Shown here: piece by piece, positions 1 to 9,148 of the stretch | Numbering within the stretch: the stretch's first letter is position 1 | Layout of the letters: every line of letters begins with the position of its first letter | From: Zygnema cylindricum | Lineage: Eukaryota > Streptophyta > Zygnematophyceae > Zygnematales > Zygnemataceae | DNA: 29,641 bases | Assembly (NCBI GenBank): GCA_037447655.1 | Contig: JBBHKE010002689.1 | Location: forward strand, 126,001-155,641 | Reading direction: 5' to 3' | Made by a program: the position numbers and the translations under genes | The notes under the pieces: model-generated | What the model saw: only the letters and a program-made list of their open reading frames with translations | The model's database searches: none | What the model was told of the DNA's origin: nothing

Positions 1-387
1 CCTTTGACTGTCAAAGTAACAACTTTATTGTTGGGGTAGTTTAAAAAATTCATTGCCTCAACCCAGAACCTTTTTCTTATCTTCTTATCTGACAACATAC
101 TCTTGGCACTCTCATCTAATGTCTTATTTATCCTCTTGGCTACACCATTTCGTTCAAGATTTTTAGGAACTATCTTTCGATGATGTATTTTCTCTTCTCT
201 CAAAAAATCCTCAAACTGGTTGGAGGTATATTCTCCACCAAAATCACTCGTCACTCTCTTAATTGGAGTTTCATGGAGTTACTCACTCTATGTTTTGTAT
301 TCCTTAAAATGTTCGAGGGCCACTGATTTTGCTTTCAGAAGATATACTCTTAAATACCGAGACAAATCATCAGTGATGGTCATTATA
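1..387 (-). pseudogene. Element C: copia integrase core, C-terminal part
   Basis: The minus strand reads as the second half of a Ty1/copia integrase core, continuing off the left edge. Visible landmarks are a T-S-D-F-G-G-E-Y stretch around 235-255 (family form RSDNGGEY, second catalytic Asp kept) and N-G-V-A-K-R around 145-160, where the family has N-G-V-A-E-R, so the catalytic Glu is now Lys. At least one stop interrupts the frame. The same protein is found in element E at 25064-25504, which shows how the fragment should run on. The missing N-terminal part is at 6282-6486: element A sits between the two halves. I read this as a dead host element of the same lineage as B, E and F. Confidence 0.85.
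383..387. repeat. Target-site duplication TTATA, left copy (element A)
   Basis: TTATA directly precedes the TGTTG terminus of element A and recurs at 6277-6281 directly after its ACAACA terminus. Removing 388-6281 gives a join that lines up with the uninterrupted integrase of element E near 25460-25500, so this is a real 5-bp target duplication. Confidence 0.9.
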
Positions 388-611
388 TGTTGTTTTGAGA
401 CCACAGCCGGAACCAAAGACGGTGTAGTCATCTCAGAACCAAACCAAGCAAGAAACTCTCACAAAAACTGGTCTGAAAATACAACAACTTCAGAAGTTGA
501 TAAAAGAAAAACCAAAGACACAATTGCTCTGCAAGTAAACCAAAATGTAGATAATATCAGGATGAACACACACACAAAATTAGAAGTAATTCTGCCCATT
601 GATATGTGAGA

Positions 612-619
612 TATTTATA
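612..619 (-). promoter_or_regulatory. Candidate TATA box in LTR of element A
   Basis: The minus strand reads TATAAATA here, about 180 bp upstream of the LTR-borne gag ATG. The partner LTR has the same place mutated (TGTAAATA, near 5645-5655). Position and sequence are right for a core promoter, but no transcription start can be seen. Confidence 0.35.
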
Positions 620-981
620 GATGAAACTGCCAAAACAGGTTGTACAGTTTTTGACTACAAAGTGTTCATAACTCCAAAAATGACTAAGTCCTACTCATAA
701 ACACTAAAGCTTCACTACCAAACGTACGGAGGCATATCTGCCGTACATATATCTACTTAACACACGTAATACTATGCGTATACCCGAAATGACAAGGTAT
801 GTCAACCAAAAGTATTCTACACTAATAAACTAATTAAATAAAGACAAAGACCAAATCAAGCGAATATTTACAACAACCTAGGGTTCTGTATTCCACATCG
901 AATCATCGTGGAAATGATCCACTTTGACCAGCATTTGTCGGCGGTCTATGTCCGCCGCCCACATATCAAATTCAGATCCAT

Positions 982-1039
982 AGGTAAACCGCCATGTTTC
1001 ATTTCAGTCTAGGTAAACCGCCAAGTGTCATTTTGGTCT
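982..1039. repeat. 29-bp tandem duplication in LTR
   Basis: Two adjacent imperfect copies, 982-1010 and 1011-1039, each starting AGGTAAACCGCCA. The other LTR of the element has a single copy (around 6020-6045), so the duplication arose in this copy after insertion. Confidence 0.85.
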
Positions 1040-1150
1040 TTAGGTGTATCCGTACACCTACAAACGGATATTCCGGAATACGTTCTCCCTTCTAACGTCG
1101 CGTATTCCGGGAGTGTATTTAATCACTGTACTCCTCAATGAGTCACTTTA

Positions 1151-1206
1151 ACACCAATTCTGGTTTGTAGTGAACCGGACACCAATTCTGGTTTGTAGTA
1201 AACCGG
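1151..1206. repeat. 28-bp tandem duplication in LTR
   Basis: Copies 1151-1178 and 1179-1206, each beginning ACACCAATTCTGG and ending ACCGG, differ by one base. The partner LTR has one copy near 6152-6180, followed there by a different small echo (GTGAACTGGA). Confidence 0.88.
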
Positions 1207-1293
1207 ACTTACAGAAAAACATTCTAAGTCGTGAAACTCTCTCTTCCTCACATTCCGAGGCATAGAGAGGACTAAATCTTTCCCAAAACAACA

Positions 1294-1304
1294 CTCCCCT
1301 AAAG
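1294..1304 (-). other. Polypurine tract of element A
   Basis: The minus strand reads TTTAGGGGAGT directly before the LTR terminus TGTTG. A purine run at this place primes plus-strand DNA synthesis in LTR retroelements. It is short and lies 13 bases beyond the pol stop codon at 1317-1319. Confidence 0.7.
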
Positions 1305-1316
1305 CTTTAGATTCTA

Positions 1317-1976
1317 CTAGTCACTTAGGCCACATGCCTCTCTACAAAAAATTAATTTAGGTGGAGGCAAGGGTTTAGTCATCATGTCAGGTACCATCTG
1401 CTCATGCGGTAAATAACTGAGTTTCAAAACCCTTGCCATAACCTTCTCTCTCACAAAGTGTACCTTGATATCAATATGTTTTCTCTTAAACTAATGTCTA
1501 GGGTTAGATGGAATAGCAATAGCAGCTTGATTGTCACACCACACTATTTGAGGTCCAGATTGCATAAACAAAAGCTCTTTGAGGAGAGACTTTACCCAAA
1601 GTACCTCCTTCACAGCTGTGCTAGCCGCCATGTACTCACCCTCTATGGTAGACTGAACTGTCACCTTCTGAAGTTTGCTGCTCCAACAACATGTCCCACT
1701 TCCAATCTTCACAATAAATTCGGTGGTAGAGCGCCGGTTTGGCATATCATTATAGCTCGCATCGCTCCATGTCTGAATTTTCACTTCTTCTCGACCGAGA
1801 GAGAGATGGAGGTTTCGAGTTCTAGCAAGATATCGAAGAACAATCTTTGCTGCATCCCAGTCTGACTTCTTTGGATTTTGCAAACTTTGGCTTAAAGCTC
1901 CAACAGCTGCTGTAATATCCGGTCAGTTGTAATTCATGAAGTAAATAAGACTTCCGAAAATCTGACTGTAAGAAAT
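1317..1976 (-). pseudogene. Element A RNase H, C-terminal domain of pol
   Basis: Copia RNase H, which removes the RNA strand of the RNA/DNA hybrid during reverse transcription. The minus strand shows the acidic residues in order: W-S-D-A-S-Y, then S-T-I-E-G-E-Y-M-A-A, then W-C-D-N-Q-A-A and, after one stop near 1490, K-H-I-D-I. The family hallmark C-C-W-S-S-K is present, and the end matches the usual M-M-T-K-P-L-P tail. The frame runs from about 1890 to the stop at 1317-1319. On its N-terminal side it is thrown out of frame by the 16-bp duplication at 1977-2008. Element B has the same domain at 19299-19913. Confidence 0.88.
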
Positions 1977-2008
1977 GGAGGACATAGAATCTGGAGGACA
2001 TAGAATCT
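1977..2008. repeat. 16-bp tandem duplication in pol
   Basis: GGAGGACATAGAATCT occurs twice in direct tandem at 1977-1992 and 1993-2008, identical. Sixteen bases is not a multiple of three, so it shifts the RT/RNase H frame of element A. Confidence 0.9.
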
Positions 2009-2940
2009 GCCTCCCCTGACTGTAAAGAATCATCAATCACAACCCCACCATGTGATTCCTTCCCCTCTATTTTCTGTTTGAACTCCATGGGAGTAGCACT
2101 CCCCTTTGCCTCCAACATGCCAAACCTCTCAAGAATGTTCCCAATGGCTTCCTTCTGTGTCAAATAAATTAGTCTCTGTTATCTTTCCCCTTTTACCTGA
2201 ATTCCCAAATTATAGTTAGCCTTCCCTAAATCTTTAATTTTGAACCGGGAATTCAGAGCTATTTTTATTTTGTTAATTTCTTTAATTGATTTACTCAACA
2301 GCAACAAATCATCAACATAAACAACAATATATATCACTCCATCTTCCCCTTCTATTATATAAACCGAAAGATCCAAGCTGATCCAAGTAAAGCCAAGATT
2401 TGTAAGAAATTCATACAGTTTCAGGTTCCACTGTCGGGCCTGCTACAAACTATAAAAGGACTTCAACAGTTTATAGACCAGATCTTCTTTCCCTTTTTTT
2501 GGATACCCCTTTAGTTGCTTCATGTAAATAACTTCCTCTAAATCTCCATGCAAAAAAACAGTCTTCACATCCATTTGATGTAATTCTATATCCTCTATTA
2601 CTTATAGAGATAAGAAAATCCTAACAATAGGAAAACGAACTACAGGTGAAAAAATCTCTTCATAATCAATGCCCTTTTTCTGGCTATACCCTTTAGCAAA
2701 TAAGCCTAGCCTTATACCTCTCAATGGTATTATTCGGATTCAACTTTAACTTGAATACCCACTTAGAACCGATCGCTTTCCGATCTGGTAGAAGTTTTAC
2801 AAGCTCCCACGTTTGAGCCTCTATGATTGATTTGATCTCGTCATTTGTTGCAGCAATCCACAGATCTTTTTCCGGGACGGAAAAAGCTTCTTGAATGGTA
2901 AGAGGTTCCCCTGTGCTTGCAGAATAAGCATGGTCCCCTC
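2009..2940 (-). pseudogene. Element A reverse transcriptase
   Basis: Copia RT domain, minus strand. In order: K-W-V-F-K-L-K-L-N-P-N with Y-K-A-R-L near 2700-2800; H-Q-M-D-V-K-T-V-F-L-H-G near 2540-2590 (first catalytic Asp present); and V-V-Y-V-D-D-L-L-L near 2300-2330, so the YVDD core is intact. The C-terminal part includes L-T-Q-K-E-A-I-G-N near 2135-2165. At least three breaks are visible: stops near 2600 and 2440 and one just upstream of the last block. It copies element RNA into DNA in the virus-like particle when intact. No continuous frame remains here, so it is a pseudogene. Confidence 0.88.
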
Positions 2941-3290
2941 GATCACCTCTTAGCCGGCTGCTTTATCTTCTTCCCCTCCGAAAATCTGAAGCGAGAAAAA
3001 TTGGTCCCCGGCTTGGTCTCGGTGGAGAAGGAGGAGGAGAAGGAGGTGGAGGAGGTGGCCCGGTAGTAGTTGCAATAGCAGGTGGATCTGGTGGCCCAAA
3101 AACATGTGGCAAGCCAGATGGAGAGGAAGAAATCGCCGATTGCGTGAAGGGAATCAGATCAAGTATAATATATTTTTGCAATTTTTTTGTCTTTTCCGCC
3201 TCATTCATGCTAAAAACATTAACAGATTGACTTTCTTCTTTGATTTGAACATTCCTAGCAATCTGAATAGTATTTTTTTGAGGATTATAC
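2941..3290 (-). pseudogene. Element A integrase-RT linker with proline-rich stretch
   Basis: A minus-strand frame continuing from integrase contains a run of about 30 residues dominated by Pro and Ser (around 3010-3075) and ends near 2963. Copia elements have a poorly conserved spacer between integrase and RT, and this sits exactly there, so it is best read as part of pol rather than a separate gene. No domain is recognised. The plus-strand side is GGAGGAGGTGG-type repeat sequence, so the proline run may reflect simple-repeat growth. Confidence 0.6.
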
Positions 3291-4490
3291 ACTATATCCT
3301 ACAGATATATCATCATAGCCCAAAAATATCCCAAGTATAGATTTCAGACTCAATTTCCAATTTGGAAGATTATCCAATTTAAAACACGTACTTCCAAAGA
3401 CTTTAAAGTGACTAACATTCAACTTCCTACCTGTCCACATTTTATAAGGTGTTTTATCTTTCACAGATGTGGTTTCTATTTTATTTCTAAAGTAACAAGC
3501 ACATTGAAAAGCTTCCCCCCAGAATTTCAGATCCACATCCTTATCCATCATCATAGATATAGCACATTCACTCAAGGTCCGATTGAGTCTTTCAGCCACA
3601 CCATTCTGTTCTAGAGTGTAAGGAACTATAAAATCATCAGAAATTCCATTTTCTTTCAAGTATTCAGCAAAGGCATTTGATACATACTCTCCACCGTTGT
3701 CGGAGCGCAAAGCAAGAATCGGTTCCCCTTCAAGTTTTTCCGGCCAGATCTGGAAATGCTTAAACTTTGTGAAGACCTCGCTCTTCTCCTTTATGAAATA
3801 CACTCGACCGAACCGTGAGTTGTAATCCGTGAAGGTGACAAGGTATTTGGTGCCACCGACGGAAAGAACTTTGGCTGGTCCCCATACATCCGAGTGGATT
3901 TGGCCGAGAAGGTCCTTTGCTCGATAGTTTGAAATCTGTGGTAAGGGAAGCTTATAAAGCTTTCCGAGAGCACAACCATCACCCACATGGGATTCCTTTT
4001 GACTAGGCTTGACACCTTCTATCATATTAGTCTTCACCATCTTTTCAAGCCTCTGATTGTGAACATGCCCAAGCCTTTTATGCCATAAAACATTTCCAGA
4101 AAGGACGCGAGAGTACAGAAAATCAACTTTATTAACCAGGTCCATCCGATACAACATGTTAGGGCCTCTTGTTCCAACTAAAGCTACTCTCCCATCCTTG
4201 CTTACTATATTTTTGCCTTTGCTCTGAAGAACATCAAAATCCTTACTCTTTGCAACTGAGGTAGAAAACAAATTTTTATTAAATTTTGACACAAATAAGA
4301 CGTCATGCAAAGTTCTTTTTACAGCTTTGCCATCTATCTCACAATTTAGATCTATGCTACCTTTAGCATTAGCTTCAACTGTGGCACCACAAGCATAAAA
4401 TATTTGATGAGTAGGGATAGGTGTCATATCTTTAAAATATGATTGTTCCTACACATATGGGAGGAACTCTCGGAATCCATAATCCACTCG
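3285..4490 (-). pseudogene. Element A protease remnant and integrase
   Basis: The longest open stretch of the window: 380 codons from 4427 to 3285, preceded by the protease site. At about 4455-4480 the minus strand reads W-I-M-D-S-E-S-S-S-H-M-C, where the family has D-S-G: the Gly of the catalytic triad is Glu. Downstream follow L-W-H-K-R-L-G-H (both His of the HHCC finger), G-C-A-L-G-K (only one of the two Cys in place), H-S-D-V-W-G-P (first Asp), R-S-D-N-G-G-E-Y (second Asp) and N-G-V-A-E-R-L-N-R-T-L (Glu). Integrase catalytic D-D-E is therefore complete. It would insert element DNA into the genome. The finger and protease changes argue against function. Confidence 0.92.
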
Positions 4491-5461
4491 AGATCTTTCT
4501 CTCCCTCCATCATCTTGGCCATAGCAAAAAACTCGGTGTCGTCAGTTTTAGGGAAACTGACAACCTTTTATTTCTCCTTCTCCATCTCTTTACCGGTTCC
4601 TATTCCTTGGCTGAAAAAGCCACAGTTTTGACCAAAGGTTTCGGTGTGAATGAAGCTCCTTTCACCTTAAATCCTTTGCGATAAGATCATATTTCACACG
4701 CTTTTATATACAAAGGACAAAATTTGTACAAATGACCATTATTGTAGCGATAGACACACCTTTCATATTGCTGAAAAGACAAATTTCTTTGAAATTTATT
4801 ATCTCTTTGAAACCGAGCATTGTAAGCAACAACTAGCTTTCCAGAATTAAATGCCACCTGATTTCTTTCTTCTTCTAGCTTATACTCTATAGCCGTAGCT
4901 AGATTCCACTGAGTCTTATCCATTTTTTTTCAGTTCATCATAGGCTTATATATACTCAATAAGAAGCCCCTCACTAAAAGCATCGATTTATGATACTCAG
5001 TAAAAAAAACCACCTGAGCATGCATTTTCGGCAATCAAAAGTCTGAACTTATTGCAATATTCCGCCATGTTTCCGCCTGTATATTAATATTTCTTTATCA
5101 TCTGCCCAGCAGTTATAATCTCATGTTGAGTTTTAGCTCTAGAATATGTCTTTTTCAAAGCATCCCAAATCTGTGATGCTTTAGTAGTCTGAATATATGT
5201 CATATGCAGCTCTTTAGATATCATTATTTTTATAAGATAAAGAGCATGCTCATTCTTTTGATCATAATTGGCATTAGTTTCAGCCATAGATCCATTAACA
5301 ACATAAAAAAGCTTCACTTGTACAAAGTAAGACCAGACAAAATCTGCCCAATACAAATATTCCCTCCCATCAAAAACCAGAATTCGTGAAGGTGGGCCCG
5401 TGACCTAATGTTTTGGAACAATAGCCGGAACCGAAGATGATGAGGATGCCGATGTAGTCAT
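4491..5461 (-). pseudogene. Element A gag
   Basis: Minus strand, start ATG at 5461. The first 18 codons are Ser-rich and lie inside the 5' LTR; a TAG stop falls at the LTR/primer-site junction (5404-5407). Then comes F-D-G-R-E-Y-L-Y-W-A-D-F, typical of the copia gag family with a W in the N-terminal helix, followed by Y-I-Q-T-T-K-A-S-Q-I-W-D-A-L-K-K (5160-5200). A frameshifted middle part and a zinc knuckle around 4715-4760 follow. The knuckle reads C-V-Y-R-Y-N-N-G-H-L-Y-K-F-C: the second Cys of CX2CX4HX4C is Arg. Gag forms the particle and binds genomic RNA. Element A' has the same protein with an intact knuckle. Confidence 0.87.
5391..5405 (-). other. Primer-binding site of element A, half-tRNA-Met type
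   Basis: The minus strand directly after the LTR end reads GGTCACGGGCCCACC. The complement of the anticodon-arm part of plant initiator tRNA-Met (from memory of the conserved tRNA) is GGTTATGGGCCCACC, 13 of 15 the same. The usual plant site TGGTATCAGAGC is absent. Drosophila copia and yeast Ty5 use this internal tRNA region as primer. Element A' has a related site at 11956-11970 with the same two changed bases, so these may be ancestral in the family. The site is also read as gag codons (V-T-G-P-P). Confidence 0.65.
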
Positions 5462-6276
5462 CTTAGAACGAAACGAAGCAAGAAACTCTCACAAAAATCA
5501 CTCTGAAAATACAGCAAATTCAACAGTTGATAAAACACAAACCAAAGACACAACATCTTTGCAAATCTACCACAATGTATATAATATTAGGATGAACACA
5601 CACACAAAATTACAAGTAATTTTGCCCACAGATGTGTGAGATATTTACACATGAAAGTGCCAAAAACATGATATATAGTTTTTGACTACAAAGTGTTCAT
5701 AACTCCAAAAATGACTAAGTCCTACTCGTATACACTGAAGCTTCACTATCGATTGTACGGAGGCATTCTTGCCGTACATCTATATACATAACACACGTAA
5801 TACTATGCGTATACCCGAAAGGACAAGGTATGTCAACCAAAAGTATTATACACTGATCAACTAATCTAATAAAGACAAAGACCAAATCAAGCGAATATTT
5901 ACAACAACCTAGGGTTCCATATTCCATGTCGAATTATCGTGTAAATGATCCACTCTGACCAACATTTGTCAGCGATCTCCGTCCGCCGCCCACATATCAA
6001 ATTCAAATCCATAAGTAAACTTCCAAGTGTCATTTCGGTCTTTAGGTGTAATCGTACACTAACAAATGGATATTACAGAATACGTTCTCCCTTGTAACGT
6101 CGCGTATTTCGGGAGTGTATTTAATCGATGTACTCCTCAATGAGTCACTGTAACACCAATTCTGGTTTGTAGTGAACCGGGTGAACTGGACTCACAGAAA
6201 AACATTCTAAGTCCCGAAACTCTCTCTTCCTCACATTCCGAGGCATAGAGAGGACTAAAGCTTTCCCAAAACAACA
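5406..6276 (-). repeat. 5' LTR of element A (871 bp)
   Basis: Partner of the LTR at 388-1293. The right end is CCCAAAACAACA, followed by TTATA; the left end is eroded to TAATG where the partner has TGTTG. The minus-strand LTR start is TGTTGTTTTGGG. A TTAAATAC motif near 6117-6125 (minus) is a weak TATA-like alternative. The gag ATG at 5461 lies about 55 bp inside the LTR. Confidence 0.9.
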
Positions 6277-6281
6277 TTATA
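6277..6281. repeat. Target-site duplication TTATA, right copy (element A)
   Basis: Matches 383-387 exactly and marks the right edge of the element A insertion. Confidence 0.9.
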
Positions 6282-6486
6282 TACTTCTTACCTCCACATG
6301 AAGGCACTTTTGCAGGTCCCTATATGTTTGTATGTACCTCATCTAATACTTTTTCACTTTTATAAGTGGTTGTTTTTGGAAAGGGTAACCAATAAGACTT
6401 ACCTTAAGCACACCCACTACAATCACATAGATTTTCACTTTCCCCAAACTGAATTTTTTCCACTCATCTTTTTCCACCTGTAACTC
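6282..6486 (-). pseudogene. Element C: copia pre-integrase zinc-finger part
   Basis: The minus strand resembles 25500-25690 (element E) and, in the other orientation, 26890-27030 (element F). It shows E-S-E-N-L-C-D-C-S-G-C-A, then a stop, then G-K-S-Y-W-L-P-F-P-K, which is the C-X2-C half of the integrase HHCC finger and the basic run after it. The first catalytic motif D-I-W-G-P has become N-I-stop-G-P near 6325. It joins 1-387 once element A is removed. The right edge is cut at 6486 by a lineage-B LTR, and I did not find the rest of this element. Confidence 0.82.
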
Positions 6487-6996
6487 TGAGACCTCTATAG
6501 GCCCTTAGAGTAGGTAGCTCACACAAAGCTCTTGGGATAGCCCTAACCCCCTCAGGTTTGATCTAGAGTGATTATCACGTGGACAAAAAATTAATTGAAT
6601 TGACTCCACCCCAGTGAAGAGAAGACTCCTTTGAGTCTGTCGCAAAAAGAATGAAGCAATTTGCTCCCCTAAGCAGTTAGTTATGAATGGTTAAAGATGA
6701 CCTTCTTATACAGGTGCTCTCTAGGAGAAAGACGACTACCTAAGGATTTGTCTAAGTCTTAAAAAATCCCTCTCTTAACCCGTACCAGTAGAGTACGACA
6801 CCAATTAGATAACTGTACACTACACAAAGGTACTGGTGCTGGAGTACTATCTGTACGGCCACCATACTGCATGGCCAAGAAGTTGACGCTTGTCTCATCC
6901 AGACTTGTTTTGGTGCTCTTTTGAAATGTCGCAAACCAATGAGATATCGCCACGTGTCATCTGGTGTGGATGTGACAAAAAACCGGCAAAGAGGCC

Positions 6997-7001
6997 AATC
7001 T
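6997..7001. repeat. Eroded target duplication AATCT / ATTCC
   Basis: The five bases before the inserted LTR (AATCT, 6997-7001) and after it (ATTCC, 8449-8453) match at three positions. The uninterrupted LTR at 18230-19249 reads ATTCG at this place, which supports an original ATTC-containing target. Confidence 0.6.
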
Positions 7002-8448
7002 TGTTGTTTTAGAAAACTTAGTTTCGTGCGTACGCGACGTTTCACGCGTACGTGAGGTTTCGTGCGTACTCAACGGGATTTGTAATGCGTGAGTACTCAC
7101 TAAAGTTAATGTGGAGGCTCGAATGGATTTTCAAATTGGGGGAGTAAATGTATCTAGAAAATTAAATGGACATGAGGGACTAACTGAGTGGCACGGAATG
7201 CGTAATAGAATTGGAGGGCGGATAACAAAGCGATCCGATTTGAAATATTCGAAGTGTTTGAAAATGTACGCTTGCCGTACAAAAGATAATGTGACATGCG
7301 TATTTATTGCAAAGAAAGCGGTTGCGGTACGGAAATGATTTCGGTTGTACGATATTATTTCGGCAAGTAGACGTGAATTAGCTTTGCGATAGTCGTGGGA
7401 TATTTGACGACACTTGCGGATTTCATTCGGATATTTGTGACCACGCGGCGCAACATCAAAAGTGCCGAATAAGTGTTACGGACGGCGGACAAAAGCTGCT
7501 GTTATTTTTTGAAAAGTGGGGACGCAAAATCGCGTCAAATCACAAGATGTATATTTTGGACGTTCTAGATTGTTTGGCGAAATTTGAGGAGTTTTGTTGA
7601 GTGACTCAGCATACGATTTTGTGAGATTGTGTGTACTTGTAAATATTTGGAACAACAATGGTTTGTCTTATGTATATTGATAAATTAGTGTTGATTATGA
7701 CAATTTTTTATTAAATTATCATTTAGTGTTTCAACAATTTAATTTATGTGTGTAGGATATCGTACTTGTAGACAAGTGTACCCTTACGATTGTTTGACTC
7801 TCAAGTGTATGCTTACGATTAATTTACTCTTAGTATTAGGTTATTATGCTTAAATAGGACTTAGTGAGAGTTACGTAATTTACGTTGGTTATTTTGACAC
7901 GTAGCGATTTGTTGACAGCTCACAAATGTATATATAAGAATGAGCTTTGTTACGAATTAATAATCAATACTTAGCTTGAAAAGTAGGGACCAAAGATGTA
8001 GTAATTTAGGGTTGCCGATTAGGTCATGCATTTAAATGATACTTTTATTATCTGATTATACTTTTGTTTATGTGTGATGCATTCTCTTATTATGATTTAC
8101 ATATGTTATTAATATACTTGTTTGTTATGCATTATTTATGCATTTACCCTAGGGTTTTTTGTGATTTTCATGTAACCCTAGATGTTATTCATGCGTGTGT
8201 GTGCGCATGCTGTTGGGTCTGTGTACGTTTGTGTAATGCATATGTGCATGCATTTTGTTGCGACTGTGTACGCATTGTCTTAGGGTGAGTTGTGATTTTC
8301 ACGGATCCCTAATTGTTGTTTGTTGCGTCTGTGTACGCATTGGGAGGGTGCTCATTTCAATATGATTGTTTATCAACCTAGTTTTGCTTAGCTTCTTGTG
8401 TGAAAGTTTGAGTGGCTTCTGCGGTCTATTTTAGACCAAAGAACAACA
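7002..8448 (+). mobile_element. Solo LTR S inside the lineage-B LTR (1447 bp)
   Basis: Termini TGTTGTTTTAG and AGAACAACA. The first part (7002-7170 and 7515-7700) matches the reverse complement of LTR H (17700-17973), for example TTAATGTGG then GGGGGAGTA near 7095-7150, and ACGCAAAATCGCGTC near 7521-7535. It carries about 340 bp not present in H (about 7180-7515) and a long T/G-rich part (8040-8340) with repeated TGTTGCG-CTGTGTACGCATTG blocks 65 bp apart (8256 and 8321). No internal coding region lies inside, so one LTR remains. Small reading frames here carry no recognisable domain. Confidence 0.72.
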
Positions 8449-9106
8449 ATTCCGCGATGTTGGCTGGCACTGTGGCCGTCCGATCCAAACCGGTTTTTAA
8501 TACTAGCCGTCGAAAACAAATGTTCCAAACATTTGTTTCGTGCGGTACATTCGTTGGCGCTATATGTTTAACTGAGTCTATGCTCTAACTTCCGTTCGCT
8601 AAGTTAAATGGAATTCTCTACAAATACATCTTTAAATAATTTTCAAATCCTGTTTGTCTTAACACGGATAATAAACTTATAGGATAGGAACTAATTGCTG
8701 CTGGCTACTTTGACGGACAATAGGTACCAGGATCAAATCCTGGGTCCGTCCACCCTTTTTGGTATCTCTACCCTACCCTGCTCCCTGTCTGCTTGGATTA
8801 CCTAGGCACTCATGGCTCTAACTCCCTCTCCTGTCTTTAGTGATTGCGATAAGTGTGGGAACTTGAGAGAGGACTTGACAAGTGTGAGGACTTGAGAAAG
8901 GAGTTAGAGGCACGCTTCCTTTGGTTCTTTCTTGCCTTTTATTTAACATTTTCAGACCTAGAAAATACCTAACAGAAACCATAATTTCTTCAACGGGTTT
9001 ACACACGAATGAAACAAACGTTCATTCAACAAACATATAACCCCTTCCACCATCATCATATTTATCGGATGCACCATCACCTTTTGTATCTGTGCCTCCA
9101 ATTTTT

Positions 9107-9148
9107 CCCCTAAATGATTCTCCCCTAAATGATTCTCCCCTAAATGAT
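9107..9148 (+). repeat. 15-bp minisatellite, three copies
   Basis: CCCCTAAATGAT preceded by TCT repeats three times with a 15-base period. In the plus frame it reads P-L-N-D-S repeated, inside a 154-codon open frame (9092-9556) that has no recognisable domain. Confidence 0.85.

Larger units (their letters stand above)
388..1293 (-). repeat. 3' LTR of element A (906 bp)
   Basis: Begins TGTTG, ends AACAACA (plus strand) and is followed by ACTCCCC, the complement of a purine tract. It aligns end to end with 5406-6276; long shared blocks include the stretch around 755-870, matching 5780-5900. It is about 35 bp longer than its partner, mainly because of two tandem duplications at 982-1039 and 1151-1206. 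Its left end contains a copy of the gag start region (GTAGTCAT near 423-430 is the complement of ATGACTAC), which shows that the gag start codon belongs to the repeated LTR sequence. Confidence 0.9.
388..6276 (-). mobile_element. Element A: nearly full-length copia retrotransposon, minus strand
   Basis: A 5889-bp element with termini TGTTGTTTTG and CAAAACAACA, flanked by TTATA on both sides. In minus-strand order: 5' LTR 5406-6276, primer site 5391-5405, gag from 5461 (inside the LTR), protease about 4450-4490, integrase about 3285-4300, RT about 2170-2940, RNase H to 1317, purine tract 1294-1304, 3' LTR 388-1293. Gene order with integrase before RT defines Ty1/copia. The two LTRs differ visibly throughout and by two short duplications, so the insertion is old. 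The ORFs are broken by a stop near the start of gag, frameshifts in gag, RT and RNase H, and a changed protease motif. It is inserted in integrase of element C. Confidence 0.92.
6487..8995 (-). mobile_element. Lineage-B LTR split by a solo LTR
   Basis: 6487-7001 matches 18230-18740 and 8449-8995 matches 18741-19249, so this is one LTR of about 1060 bp interrupted by 7002-8448. It begins TGAGACCTCTATAGG and ends TTTCTTCA. The intact copy at 18230-19249 sits beside lineage-B pol on the minus strand, which gives the orientation. The left flank is element C; the right flank (ACGGG) does not repeat the left five bases (AACTC) and does not resume element C, so this is either a solo LTR with later loss of flank or the end of a deleted element. 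Confidence 0.8.

Noticed and set aside
2963-3292. A separate proline-rich gene.
   Set aside because: It lies in the integrase-RT spacer of element A in line with pol and has no own start context or domain.
1-6276. A tandem array of two copia elements sharing one LTR.
   Set aside because: At first the gag start region at 420 looked like a second element beginning left of the LTR. The TTATA duplication and the TG terminus at 388 show that this region is part of the LTR itself, so one element inserted in another explains everything.
8149-8184. Telomere-like palindrome (CCCTAGGG ... AACCCTAG).
   Set aside because: Only two short telobox-like words within solo LTR S; no tandem telomere array.
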